DNA from: Desulfosporosinus sp. HMP52
GTDB taxonomy: Bacteria; Bacillota; Desulfitobacteriia; Desulfitobacteriales; Desulfitobacteriaceae
Direction: 5' to 3'
Assembly: GCF_000765145.1 (NCBI RefSeq)
Contig: NZ_JMGA01000030.1
Coordinates: forward strand, 32,090-96,089
DNA: 64,000 nt
Below are positions 1 to 8,742 of the stretch, in pieces. How positions within the stretch are numbered: position 1 is the first letter of the stretch; the number at the start of each line of letters is the position of its first letter. Under the pieces are notes generated by a model. That model made no database searches, had not been told where the DNA came from, and saw only the letters and a list, made by a program, of their open reading frames with translations. A program made the position numbers and the translations under genes.

Positions 1-719
1 ATAGTTCTGGCGTTTTGAGGACAGTTCTTTATGCAGGCACAACACGTGATGCATTTTTCCTGATCAATCAAATGACTATTTTCGGAATCGATAGCCCCTA
101 CAGGACACCCTTCTGCACAAATTCCGCACTGCGTACACTCATTACTAATTGCTATGAAATCAACACTCCATAGCTTCGAATCTCCTCTATAGGGATAGTT
201 GCCAGGTATATTTAGATCGGAAATGTGATGGACTGATGAAACAGATAGTAGTAATTCCTTTATTTTACGTCCGAATAATTCTGCGTGATTTAAGTCACTT
301 GCATCAGGACGGGCTTCGGCTATCGGTGTTTCGGCACTAGAAAAGGAGTGTTCTCCAATATAGGCAGCACAGGCGATCGGCATACATCCACGTTTTGTCA
401 GAATATCTTTAAGCTCAAGTAAGGCATCGTCATACACACGATTACCATAAACGACAATACATACAGCAGGTGTATTACGAGCTTTAATCTTATGAAGCCA
501 TTCAATTAAAAGTAAAGGTACTCTCCCCATATAAACTGGCACAGCAACAACAAGTAATTCATTTTCTGATGTTTGTAATTGGTGTTTTCTCGCAGCTGGT
601 TTGGTAATATCTATTAGTTCGACAGTGCTGTGATTAATTCCGCGCGCAATACCTTGAACAATCGCTTTTGTTGTCCCTGTAGGTGAAAAACAAACCAGTT
701 TCAGTGATTGTATTTTCAT
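1..719 (-). CDS. EFR1-type flavodoxin/ferredoxin fusion protein (3' end cut by window)
   Basis: The reading frame opens at an ATG at 719 and runs off the left edge without a stop (about 239 codons visible). The N-terminus carries the flavodoxin phosphate-binding signature FSPTGTTK, followed by a flavodoxin-like alpha/beta domain (to about residue 170). The C-terminal part has two 4Fe-4S motifs, CTQCGICAEGCP and CITCCACIKNCP, as in bacterial-type ferredoxins. Proteins with this order are annotated as EFR1 family ferredoxins and probably shuttle electrons between FMN and two clusters in the cytoplasm; the partner is unknown. It is divergent from the XRE/MmyB regulator at 870, which may control it. 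The family call is firm, the function is inferred. Confidence 0.85.
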   Translation of the reverse strand, partial: MKIQSLKLVCFSPTGTTKAIVQGIARGINHSTVELIDITKPAARKHQLQTSENELLVVAVPVYMGRVPLLLIEWLHKIKARNTPAVCIVVYGNRVYDDALLELKDILTKRGCMPIACAAYIGEHSFSSAETPIAEARPDASDLNHAELFGRKIKELLLSVSSVHHISDLNIPGNYPYRGDSKLWSVDFIAISNECTQCGICAEGCPVGAIDSENSHLIDQEKCITCCACIKNCPQNART

Positions 720-869
720 GAGACCCTCTCCTTTAAATCTTTAGACTCTCTGCAGTTAAGAAAACATTTTTATTGGTTTTACAAATTCTTCATGAATTAT
801 AGTAATACAAATCTTATAATGTAACTAGGAGTGAAATTATAATGGTATAAATTATACTAGTTAGGATTG

Positions 870-1712
870 ATGAGAATTTTGAATAATGAGAAACATCGAT
901 ATAAAGAGCTTGCTGATTTTTTAAAAACGCGAAGAGCCAGAACTTTACCATCACATGTGGGACTTTCATCAGCAATGCGCCGACGTACTCCTGGCTTGAG
1001 AAGAGAGGAAGTTGCTCAGTTAGCTGGTATTGGTTTGACTTGGTATACATGGCTTGAACAAGGAAGACCTATTCATGTTTCAACTCAAGTAATAGAAAGC
1101 TTAGCTAGAGTTTTATTGCTTAATAAACAAGAGCGCATTCATCTGTACCTTTTAGCGAATCAGCCCCTTCCGGCAGATATACCGGGCTACCAGGGAACAG
1201 TAAGTCCGATACTTCAGCATGTTCTGGATAGTTTAATACTCTGCCCATCTCTTGTCATGGATCAGAAGTGGAACGTTATTGCTTGGAACAAAGCAGCATG
1301 TTTAATCTTTGGTGATTTCCATGAAATGAACCTTCGAGAACGAAATATAGTATGGGCAATGTTCACAGATAATAAATATAAAAAGTTATATGGCGACTGG
1401 AATCTCTATGCCAAGGGTCTGGTGGGCCGATTTCGTTCAATGTGTGGGCAATACATTGAAGATTCATGGCTTGCTCAGTTTATTAATGATCTTAAAATGC
1501 AAAGCACAGAATTTAATTTATGGTGGTCTTTACATGAAATTGAGAGTAATAAAGAAATTTACAAGCAATTGAATCATCCTGTTGCAGGGATATTAGATTT
1601 TGAAGTTAGTAATTTTGATGTTTCAGACAATTCTGGCTTAAAATTGATTGTACATGTACCTTTATTAGAAACGGATACTGCTACAAAAATGAAATCATTG
1701 TTGAATGATTAG
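870..1712 (+). CDS. XRE-family transcriptional regulator with MmyB-like ligand-binding domain
   Basis: 280 residues. An N-terminal helix-turn-helix (about residues 10-80) has the MmyB-family hallmarks RTPGLRREEVAQLAGI and TWYTWLEQGR. The C-terminal part (about 100-260) has the conserved pattern MDQKWNVIAWNKAAC and NIVWAMFTD typical of the PAS-like MmyB ligand-binding domain, which in characterised relatives binds fatty-acid-like ligands. ATG at 870 was preferred to the adjacent TTG at 867; the only Shine-Dalgarno-like match (AGGA, 863-866) is close, so the start is not certain. Divergent to the flavodoxin/ferredoxin gene, a common arrangement in which MmyB-type regulators control a neighbouring oxidoreductase. 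Confidence 0.85.
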   Translation: MRILNNEKHRYKELADFLKTRRARTLPSHVGLSSAMRRRTPGLRREEVAQLAGIGLTWYTWLEQGRPIHVSTQVIESLARVLLLNKQERIHLYLLANQPLPADIPGYQGTVSPILQHVLDSLILCPSLVMDQKWNVIAWNKAACLIFGDFHEMNLRERNIVWAMFTDNKYKKLYGDWNLYAKGLVGRFRSMCGQYIEDSWLAQFINDLKMQSTEFNLWWSLHEIESNKEIYKQLNHPVAGILDFEVSNFDVSDNSGLKLIVHVPLLETDTATKMKSLLND

Positions 1713-1790
1713 TTCCATTGACCTAACGGATTTAGCTTTGCTCCAACGTCAACCTGATTACCTTAGTGGCTGTGACTGGCAACATTAATT

Positions 1791-1834
1791 ATAAAAGATC
1801 ACTGCAGAAGGACTCCTCTGCAGTGATCTTTTAT
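1791..1834. terminator. Bidirectional terminator hairpin between convergent genes
   Basis: A perfect 18-bp stem (1791-1808 with 1817-1834) and an 8-base loop. Both arms end in A/T-rich runs (ATAAAAG and CTTTTAT), so it can terminate the MmyB regulator from the left and the cupin gene from the right. Confidence 0.8.
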
Positions 1835-1860
1835 AATTGGTAAGAATTTTAGACGATTAG

Positions 1861-2388
1861 TTATACATGATGTTCTTCAGCAACATCTTTTGTTTTATGA
1901 ACAGTGCCGTGGGGATGTTGAGGCGGTGCATAGATAGAGTACAATTTAAGTGGTACACAGCCAGTGTTTATCAGATTGTGCCATTTACCAGCCGGTATTA
2001 ATATGACACAATTATCACCCACTCTTTGCTGGTAATTAAGCCTATCTCTGCTGTCTCCCATTATAACAAGGCCTTGACCTTGTTCAAGGCGAATAAACTG
2101 ATCGACATCAGGATGCATTTCCAATCCGATGCTATCCCCTACATTGATGCTCATTAAGGTAAGCTGTAAATAACTGCCGGTCCACAAAGCAGTACGGAAG
2201 GTATTGTTTTGGAGTGAAGTCTCCTTGATATTTATTACAAAGGGGTTTGGTCCATAATCCCTTAAAGGAAGCACCTTCCCTGGATACATTGGTGCTTCAG
2301 CCCTGGGAGGGCAGGGATATTTATATGGGTTAGAAATTGGCGTGTTATCAAAATAGGGGCGTAGATAGGAGTTATATCCATTATACAT
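1861..2388 (-). CDS. Cupin-domain protein
   Basis: 175 residues from the ATG at 2388, chosen over an upstream in-frame ATG at 2406 because GGGTGGAG lies 4-11 bases before 2388. After an N-terminal tail rich in Tyr, Pro and Asn (to about residue 40), the middle and C-terminal part form a single cupin barrel: GLEMHPDVDQFIRLEQGQG is the first metal-binding motif (His, Asp and Glu positions) and IPAGKWHNLINTG the second (His). The Tyr/Pro-rich tail recalls spore-coat-like proteins, but this is only an impression. Substrate unknown. Shares the terminator at 1791-1834 with the convergent regulator. Confidence 0.75.
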   Translation of the reverse strand: MYNGYNSYLRPYFDNTPISNPYKYPCPPRAEAPMYPGKVLPLRDYGPNPFVINIKETSLQNNTFRTALWTGSYLQLTLMSINVGDSIGLEMHPDVDQFIRLEQGQGLVIMGDSRDRLNYQQRVGDNCVILIPAGKWHNLINTGCVPLKLYSIYAPPQHPHGTVHKTKDVAEEHHV

Positions 2389-2596
2389 TTTACTCCACCC
2401 TTTCATATATTTCGAAATTTATAAAACATGCTAAAGAACTATTTTCTTTCAGTGTAGCAATCTGATAACCATCCACTTATATACTCCAACACTACTGGAA
2501 GGGTTGGTTGAATTTGGTATATAGTACCATATGAAGTCTTACCTCCCAGAGTGTATGGCCTAAATAGTTGTTTAGTTAAAAGCATACAATTAAAAG

Positions 2597-2637
2597 AGGG
2601 TGTCGCAATACTATAAAGAAGTAATTTGCGACACCCT
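2597..2637. repeat. 12-bp inverted repeat (hairpin)
   Basis: A perfect inverted repeat (2597-2608, AGGGTGTCGCAA, with 2626-2637) separated by 17 bases. There is no clear T-run on either side. It sits upstream of the cupin gene in a stretch without a convincing gene and could be a terminator or a relic of a mobile element end. Confidence 0.5.
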
Positions 2638-2858
2638 GGTTTGAGTATAATAATCCCTTCGTCTAATTCCATAATTACTTATGACTATCGTTTAAAGATG
2701 GAGAAACTGCAGAATGACAATAAGATTCCTACATCGGACAGGCAAAGCAAATAAAGGCTCTATAGATACGATCAAAAATGTCACCGAAAGAAATCAAGAG
2801 AACCTTTATGAATCTGAGATTTATAGGATTTAGTCAACTGGAAAGATGAATCAGTTTA

Positions 2859-3008
2859 TTATTTTCCCTGACCTAGGTTCTTGGCGTAAATTTTTAGCAT
2901 TTCCATCGTTTCGCAATTTGGACAGACATTAATTTCCTCTATAGATTTCCCATCATTATACTCCTGCTCGCATTTTGGGCATATAGGGCATTTCTGTTCT
3001 TCATTCAT
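2859..3008 (-). CDS. Small zinc-ribbon-like protein
   Basis: A 49-residue frame starting MNEEQKC. It holds five cysteines as CPICPKC near the N-terminus and CPNC about 20 residues later, a spacing expected of a single treble-clef or rubredoxin-like zinc ribbon. The upstream ribosome binding site is weak (GTGGGA about 11 bases before ATG), so expression is uncertain. No partner gene is adjacent. Probably a small metal-binding protein, function unknown. Confidence 0.5.
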   Translation of the reverse strand: MNEEQKCPICPKCEQEYNDGKSIEEINVCPNCETMEMLKIYAKNLGQGK

Positions 3009-3403
3009 TACACATTCCCACTTTCGTATTTCTTCAAGCTACACATGTACTCTTGAATCAAGTTTTTATATTAGGAAGTTCTTTAGTCCTCTAACTATAA
3101 TATGCATCAATAAGTAATTCACTCACAACTATGTAAATTCCTTCCGATCTTTTCAAAATTCAAAATGTTTCAGGCTCGGACACCTAAGGACTGGGGGAAG
3201 TGACCATTTACCACTACATAATTGAAGGGTAAGGGATTTTTTGAACTTACTCACTTTTTCCCCATGTTTCCCTGGAGATTAGGAATATAGTTATTGTTAG
3301 AACGAACCACTCTTCTTTGATTTAGTCGAGATTTCTGCTGGTTTATAGTCCAATGCTTCAAGGTACCATATGGAATTATAAATAGTGAAGAAGCAATATG
3401 GGC
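3009..3403. other. Intergenic stretch without recognisable gene
   Basis: About 395 bases between two minus-strand genes. No reading frame longer than about 40 codons with a ribosome binding site, no RNA gene and no clear repeat was seen. Confidence 0.5.
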
Positions 3404-3442
3404 AAGCAACAGGGAAGCAGTATCAATGCTTCCCTGTTTGCT
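3404..3442 (-). terminator. Terminator of the 177-aa membrane protein gene
   Basis: Stem formed by GCAACAGGGAAGC (left) and GCTTCCCTGTTTGC (right) with a short loop; its right end touches the stop codon at 3442-3444 of the minus-strand gene. Confidence 0.6.
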
Positions 3443-3975
3443 TAAGCTTCACGTTTACCTATCAGGATTCTTTTAACTATTAAAGGAATATGCAGAGCAA
3501 AAAATTCAGAAACAGTTAGATTCGATATATAACCAGCTACGTCGAACAATATGTTTATGGTTCCTAAACTATACCAAACTCCAGCGAGAAAATTTATGAT
3601 CATCAAAAAAATAACAGTACCCGTAATATTAGTCCAGACAAAACCTCTTTTATTTCTAGTTAAGAACAAATGAATTGTTAAAAATATAGTAATTAAGCAA
3701 GTTGCAATCATCGAAATAACCGCGAAAGAATCAAACTTTTCAATAGCCCATGTTACAAAGTCGGAATCGAATTCCCCCCGGCTTGCATTTTTATATAAAC
3801 TTTCAATTAAGCGTGGTCGGGTTGTTATTATACCTACTATCCCCGCGAGTGAAAGAACAGATGATAGTAGAATATATGATTTGTTCAGCAGATTGCTTTT
3901 ACCGAAACTAATAAAGCAATTACTTATGACAATGATAATTAATAGTATTGCAACGGGTTGTATAGAGATAGCCAT
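3442..3975 (-). CDS. Small integral membrane protein, unknown family
   Basis: 177 residues with four likely membrane segments (about residues 6-26, 33-52, 83-105 and 118-140) and a basic C-terminus (VKRILIGKREA). The segment between the first and second pair is charged and probably faces one side of the membrane. A good ribosome binding site (GAGGTG) lies 5 bases before ATG. I do not recognise a family. It stands alone with its own terminator. Confidence 0.65.
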   Translation of the reverse strand: MAISIQPVAILLIIIVISNCFISFGKSNLLNKSYILLSSVLSLAGIVGIITTRPRLIESLYKNASRGEFDSDFVTWAIEKFDSFAVISMIATCLITIFLTIHLFLTRNKRGFVWTNITGTVIFLMIINFLAGVWYSLGTINILFDVAGYISNLTVSEFFALHIPLIVKRILIGKREA

Positions 3976-4200
3976 TATTCACCTCAAGCAAAGATTAGTG
4001 TGTTGGTATACTTCGACAAATGCTTTATTACAGCATTTTTTTCATTATAACATACCCATGTGAATTGGGAGGATTTCATTCCCCATTCCCATGAATCCGG
4101 TGTAAGTGCCCAGCTTTATGACCTGGGGTATTACACACTAGGCAGAAAAAATGGAAGAGTTTTTAAATTGAAGTGAGAATCGGGGGATAGGTAGAATTGA

Positions 4201-4271
4201 TTAGGTTCCTAAATATTTCTGTTGACATCGAAAAGGGATCCAAGTATTATAAAAATAAGTTAGGTACCTAA
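4201..4271 (+). promoter_or_regulatory. Sigma-A promoter flanked by two MarR-type palindromic operators
   Basis: TTGACA (4222-4227), a 17-base spacer and TATTAT (4245-4250) make a good vegetative promoter. Palindrome TTAGGTTCCTAA (4201-4212) lies just before the -35 box and TTAGGTACCTAA (4260-4271) at about the transcription start. The two half-site-identical 12-mers bracket the promoter and lie upstream of a MarR gene, which suggests autoregulation. Confidence 0.75.
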
Positions 4272-4302
4272 ATATAATTTAGCATTTTTGGAGGTAAAAA
4301 CT

Positions 4303-4848
4303 ATGTCGAAAACAAATTCAAGTAAGTTATATCATGCTTTGCATCGCTTAAATCGGCAGATGCACCGCTCGTACCATCGAGAAGGGCACGGAAAAGGTGG
4401 ACTTTATCATGGACAGGCAAACTTGCTGCGCATAATCTTGCAAAATAACGGTTCCAGCCAAAGAGATTTGGCAGAACAACTGGATGTACGTCCGTCTTCA
4501 ATGACAGAGATGTTGATAAAGCTGGAGCAGAGTGGACTGATCCTGAGAAAACAAGATGATAAGGATCAGCGGGTAATGCGCATCTATTTAACCGAGGAAG
4601 GGAAAAAAGCTGTTGAGAAAATTGCTGAAAGCAAAGATGCATTCGTAGAATCCTTTTTCAAGGCTTTAACAGAGGATGAACGAGAACAACTCCTTATCCT
4701 TACGGAGAAATTGTGCGCAAATTTGGAAGCGGCAGAGGATTCTCATGGAGGGGGGATGCACCACGGACATGGCTTAGGGCATCATGGTTCCTGCCGGAAA
4801 AAAGGTATGCACCAAGGTCATGGTCACCACAAACATCATCATGTTTAA
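4303..4848 (+). CDS. MarR-family transcriptional regulator with His-rich tail
   Basis: 181 residues. The start is ATG 4303, eight bases after GGAGG (4290-4294). Residues about 30-130 form a MarR winged helix: GSSQRDLAEQLDVRPSSMTE is the recognition region and KQDDKDQRVMRIYLTEEG the wing. The last 35 residues are dominated by His and Gly (HGGGMHHGHGLGHHG and GHGHHKHHH), which suggests a metal-binding tail. The promoter carries two TTAGGTNCCTAA palindromes, most likely its own operators. What it regulates besides itself is not visible: the following DNA looks decayed. Confidence 0.85.
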   Translation: MSKTNSSKLYHALHRLNRQMHRSYHREGHGKGGLYHGQANLLRIILQNNGSSQRDLAEQLDVRPSSMTEMLIKLEQSGLILRKQDDKDQRVMRIYLTEEGKKAVEKIAESKDAFVESFFKALTEDEREQLLILTEKLCANLEAAEDSHGGGMHHGHGLGHHGSCRKKGMHQGHGHHKHHHV

Positions 4849-5386
4849 TACCACCTAATCCGCCCTCTTTTCCGTTGTGCAGTAGTGGGTACTGCCCATG
4901 CGTAATCAAGTGCTCGAGGCTGAAATAACAGATGGTACAGCGGGAAAGACCGTTGTGCCATTTTTTTTTGCAAAAATTGCTTCACCCCTTGCGAAACAGC
5001 GTTCTGTATTACTGTGAAGAAGGAACTAAACAGGAACGAGGCGTTAAAGATAGCGACTAACATGGTGGAGACGCTGAAAAAATATCCTCCTGGGATTAAG
5101 ACGAATTTTAATATTAAAAAGGATCGAGACTAGTTCGCAAAAAGATGCCGGAAACGCATCAGATTTTTCAATAATAAGAGTACAATTGACCGGAGCCTAA
5201 ACATAAAAAATTCTTTTGATGTATCCTCATCAAAAGATTAAGTATAAGGAGATAGATAAGTTCAAGACATAAATATAAATACTCTCTGCATTAAGAGTGA
5301 GGAAGGAGCGGTTTGGATTGTTACCCATAATCATCTTTAGAGCAAGGTTGAATATAGAATTTGTTGCTGGTATTATGAGGAAAAGC
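4849..5386. other. Non-coding stretch, possibly decayed gene remains
   Basis: About 540 bases without an intact gene. A 39-codon frame at 4898-5017 (contains the stretch GTAGKTVVPFFFAKIAS) and a further short open stretch at about 5060-5132 (VETLKKYPPGIKTNFNIKK) lie in succession in different frames, which suggests relics of a coding region, but no family could be assigned. A 10-bp hairpin at 5212-5237 is followed by a T-run on the minus strand. Confidence 0.35.
5212..5237 (-). terminator. Hairpin with minus-strand T-run
   Basis: TCTTTTGATG (5212-5221) pairs with CATCAAAAGA (5228-5237) over a 6-base loop. On the minus strand it is followed by ATTTTTT, so it resembles a terminator for leftward transcription; no convincing minus-strand gene precedes it. 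Confidence 0.4.
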
Positions 5387-5400
5387 GAAGGAGATGCTCT

Positions 5401-6084
5401 ATGGATGCTGAACGCAATGAGGTAAAAGTAAAGTTTAATGAAAACGCCAGTCAGTATGATGGCCAAAGGAAAAAGCTCATTCCATGCTTTGATGATTTTT
5501 ATTCAATAGCAGTTTCCATTGCCAAAACCAATACAAATAATCCGGATATTTTAGATATAGGGGCAGGAACAGGTTTATTATCATCTTTAATATTAGAAAA
5601 ATTTCCGGATGCTAATATAACGCTTATCGATCTATCGGAGAAGATGTTAGAGGCAGCCAAAGAAAGGTTTAAAGATAATCCTAATTTTACGTACATAATT
5701 GATGATTATACTATATATAAATTCGATAAAAAGTTCGATGTGGTTATTTCCTCTCTTTCAATACACCATTTATCCGGTGATGAGAAGAAGCAGTTATATC
5801 ATAATATCTATTCAATTTTAAATAAGGACGGGGTCTTTATTAATGCAGATCAAGTTCTCGGAGGAACTCCATTTATAGAATCCTTATACAAAAGTGATTG
5901 GAGATACAAGGTAGAGAACAGCGACTTGTCAAAAGAAGAAATCCTTTCGGCGTATGAAAGGACAAAATTAGATAAAATGTCTACTCTAGAAGACCAGGTA
6001 AACTGGTTAAAAGATAGTGGTTTTTTGGATGTGGATTGTGTTTACAAATATTTTAATTTTGTAGTCCTATTTGGAAGAAAATGA
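5401..6084 (+). CDS. Class I SAM-dependent methyltransferase
   Basis: 227 residues. SAM-binding motif I is LDIGAGTGLLS (about residues 51-61), motif II ITLIDLSEKML follows, and motif IV is DVVISSLSIHHL. The fold is the Methyltransf_25/UbiE-like type; the C-terminal third (NWLKDSGFLDVDCVYKYFNFVVLFGRK) is the usual tail of small-molecule methyltransferases. GGAG (5390-5393) is seven bases before ATG. The substrate cannot be predicted. It stands alone. Confidence 0.85.
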   Translation: MDAERNEVKVKFNENASQYDGQRKKLIPCFDDFYSIAVSIAKTNTNNPDILDIGAGTGLLSSLILEKFPDANITLIDLSEKMLEAAKERFKDNPNFTYIIDDYTIYKFDKKFDVVISSLSIHHLSGDEKKQLYHNIYSILNKDGVFINADQVLGGTPFIESLYKSDWRYKVENSDLSKEEILSAYERTKLDKMSTLEDQVNWLKDSGFLDVDCVYKYFNFVVLFGRK

Positions 6085-6172
6085 ACATTAGTTCCTTCAT
6101 TCTAGCCTATATTACTACCCAAAATCCCTTAATTTAACTAGATTTCATGTGTATTCAGATTGATTAATCATT

Positions 6173-7597
6173 TCAAACCCCCATGCTTTCCTGGTCTTGC
6201 ATTGAAAATCCATCTTTTTTCACATCACTCATATTCAAGGAATCATCGTTTATTTCAATATTCTTAAGCTTTTTAACTGCTCCATAAGCTTCCTTTAAGG
6301 AAAGATTATCTCCTTTCCCAGAAATTACCCATAAGGTTTTATAACCCCGTGGTATTGTCTTAAGCTTTTCTTCACCTTTGCCATCCGTAAAATAGACTAG
6401 TAAATTAACCTTATGCTGATTAGCATATTCGAAAACCGGGGTAAATTTGGTGCCTCCACTAATATTAATTCGGTCTCTGATATCCTTCGCAGATTTGACG
6501 GTATACACTCGTCTGATTTCATTGTCACATTCGATAATCGTAATTTCATGATTAAGATTTTTAACGATCTCCAGGACTTCTTGCAGGGCATGCTTAAATT
6601 CCTGATCACTAATGCTGCCGCTGATATCCAGGGCAACAACAATCTTGGCTTTATGACTCCTCAGTTGTCCTCTTAAATCCAAGCGCTCGGGCTGTCTTCG
6701 ATTTCTTCTGGTTATGGTCTTCTTTTTATTGCTTTCAACCGTTCCCATCAGCCGCTTAAGATATAAATTCCAAGGCAATTCACCCTTGCTGTTCTTAAGG
6801 GATGAGACCATACTTTCTAAATAATTGGGAAGGCTGCCTTTTTGAGCATTATCAATAAACTTCTCAGTAAATTCTTGCAGGGTTTTTTCATCCATATCTC
6901 CTGACTCTGCCCAAAGGTCATGGGTTTTTTCAGGATCATACTCTGTTTCTATTGTATCGTCCTGATCAGGATCAGCGTCATCTGTATCACTTTCATCGGA
7001 TGCATCCTCATCCGCTTCCAGCAAGTCCAGGGCGGTTTGAATCTCCTCCACATAATATTCAAAGGGTTTAAAGGGCAGGAGGTTTAAGGAATAATTTAAA
7101 TTAACCCATTCTAAGGTAACAGAATAGGGGGGAAGATAATCTAAATAGGTATTGACGACGATATTCATGGCTAGATTGATAGCTAATGTGCTGTAGTCAG
7201 CCTTAAATTCTTTAGCTCTGATTAAATGCCTGGATAAGATATGAAGAATTTCATGTTTAATGGTACTTTCCATCTGCTTAATATTAAGATTTAGAAAAAT
7301 GATGGGATTAAAATAGATAACGTACTTAGCCCCTTTAAAATTCACTGCAGTTGGGCTGCTAATGTCAAAGCGTATTTCTCTGGACATTTGCAGTAAAAAA
7401 TAGCCATAAAAGTTATCTGCATCTTCCATAAGACTTAAATTAACTTTATCGACAAGGCCGAAAAACTCTTTTTTAAACTCTTGGGGTATATAAAGTTCAG
7501 AATGATGATTTTTGCGTTTTGCCGAGAAAAAACTATTAACAACACTATCTGCTTTTTCATAAAGACCTTTAACTTGTTTCTCAAACAAATTTTCCAT
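6173..7597 (-). CDS. VWA-like protein with zinc-metallopeptidase domain (DUF2201 type)
   Basis: 474 residues from ATG 7597; AGGTGA precedes it by six bases, and this site overlaps the stop codon of the ATPase gene. The N-terminal half contains the zinc motif TIKHEILHILSRH (HExxH), as in the DUF2201 putative metallopeptidase domain. An acidic linker rich in Asp and Glu follows at about residues 195-230. The C-terminal half is a von Willebrand A-type domain with the metal-ion site KIVVALDISGSISDQEF (DxSGS) and VYFTDGKGE. Such proteins occur next to MoxR-like ATPases, as here, and probably form a chaperone-like complex with them. Third gene of a minus-strand operon. Confidence 0.85.
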   Translation of the reverse strand: MENLFEKQVKGLYEKADSVVNSFFSAKRKNHHSELYIPQEFKKEFFGLVDKVNLSLMEDADNFYGYFLLQMSREIRFDISSPTAVNFKGAKYVIYFNPIIFLNLNIKQMESTIKHEILHILSRHLIRAKEFKADYSTLAINLAMNIVVNTYLDYLPPYSVTLEWVNLNYSLNLLPFKPFEYYVEEIQTALDLLEADEDASDESDTDDADPDQDDTIETEYDPEKTHDLWAESGDMDEKTLQEFTEKFIDNAQKGSLPNYLESMVSSLKNSKGELPWNLYLKRLMGTVESNKKKTITRRNRRQPERLDLRGQLRSHKAKIVVALDISGSISDQEFKHALQEVLEIVKNLNHEITIIECDNEIRRVYTVKSAKDIRDRINISGGTKFTPVFEYANQHKVNLLVYFTDGKGEEKLKTIPRGYKTLWVISGKGDNLSLKEAYGAVKKLKNIEINDDSLNMSDVKKDGFSMQDQESMGV

Positions 7598-7602
7598 ACT
7601 TA

Positions 7603-8730
7603 TCACCTGATTAAACGATAAGATTCAAAATATGATTCAATAAAGGCTTCATTTTCTAGGGCAAGTTTGTAAACTTCAGGATAACTGTTCTTAATATCTT
7701 TCATGATTCCTATCATTAAGTCCACAGGATATAGGTTTAAAAACTCAATTAACCTATCTATATAAAAACTAGAATCATCACGTTGGGTCAAGATGGTTGT
7801 TTCTAAGCTTTTGAGAATATTCTTGGCAGCTAGATAAAGCCGGGTATGGCTTTCTTTCTTTATGCTTTCTCTGATGGATTCAGGCAGGGAAGGTTCTGAA
7901 AAAACCTCTTTATAGGAGATGAGGGAAGGGTGATCGGATTCCACAAAACTTACAAATTCTTCGGCTATTAAGCGTCCAACATTTCCTTTGACAACATTTA
8001 GAAATACGGATCTGGGTATGGAATCTTTGTTCTCCTTATAAATCTTATAACTGCTGGAAATTCGCTCATAGCTTCTGGGGGTAGCTCTTAGATCATCTTC
8101 ATTGATCTTATGCAAATAATCGGGGAAAGTGGAGATAAACTCGACAACCTTTTCCTCAATTCCGGCCTCTAGGGCCCAACCCATCCACTGCTGATAATCT
8201 GGCTCCATAGATAACCAGACAAAGCGATTTTCTTGGGCGGCATCCATATCGACAACCTGGTAATCAAAATCCGAACCATATTTACTGGAAGGATTCATAG
8301 CAGCTAAGATTTTTACACCTTTAGGTAACTTATAGCCATTGATTTCCCGATTTAGGATTAAATTCATCAGTTCCTGTTGGACGGTATGTTCACAGCGATT
8401 GATCTCGTCGATAAATAAAAGAACAGTTTTTCCCTGAGCTACTTCTTCGTCAATTTCCCTGAGCTTATGATGAACTGCATAGACGGTTGCTTTCTTTTCC
8501 ATCGGATCTGTCTTACCATTAACCCCCTGATAAGATTCTATCGTTGGCAGACCCCCGATTTCCCCTTCTTTGAGGAGATTTCCGTTAATAACAATTAAAC
8601 TCCACTGATTTTTCTGAGCAATTTCCTGGGCTAAGGCTGTTTTGCCGATCCCGCTTTCCCCAACGATTAAAGGGACTTCCTCAGTGGATAGTACTAAGTC
8701 AACACTTTTTAAGGTGTCTGTAAAATTCAT
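7603..8730 (-). CDS. MoxR-like AAA ATPase
   Basis: 375 residues. Walker A is GESGIGKTALAQ (about residues 23-34), Walker B is TVLLFIDEINRCE, followed by sensor 1 KILAAMNPSS and an Arg-rich NRFVWLSME segment: the AAA_5/MoxR arrangement. The last 150 residues are a helical extension. It ends within the ribosome binding site of the VWA gene and begins 13 bases after the upstream repeat gene stops, so the three are co-transcribed and probably work together as an ATPase with VWA partner, as MoxR-VWA pairs do in metal-insertion or complex-assembly roles. Confidence 0.88.
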   Translation of the reverse strand: MNFTDTLKSVDLVLSTEEVPLIVGESGIGKTALAQEIAQKNQWSLIVINGNLLKEGEIGGLPTIESYQGVNGKTDPMEKKATVYAVHHKLREIDEEVAQGKTVLLFIDEINRCEHTVQQELMNLILNREINGYKLPKGVKILAAMNPSSKYGSDFDYQVVDMDAAQENRFVWLSMEPDYQQWMGWALEAGIEEKVVEFISTFPDYLHKINEDDLRATPRSYERISSSYKIYKENKDSIPRSVFLNVVKGNVGRLIAEEFVSFVESDHPSLISYKEVFSEPSLPESIRESIKKESHTRLYLAAKNILKSLETTILTQRDDSSFYIDRLIEFLNLYPVDLMIGIMKDIKNSYPEVYKLALENEAFIESYFESYRLIR

Positions 8731-8742
8731 GGTGTCTCACTC

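Noticed and set aside
2439..2672. 77-codon minus-strand frame
   Set aside because: It spans the 12-bp hairpin, has no ribosome binding site, and the composition is not protein-like.
5230..5466. 78-codon hydrophobic minus-strand frame ending at the 5212-5237 hairpin
   Set aside because: Its start lies inside the methyltransferase gene and no ribosome site was seen; probably chance.
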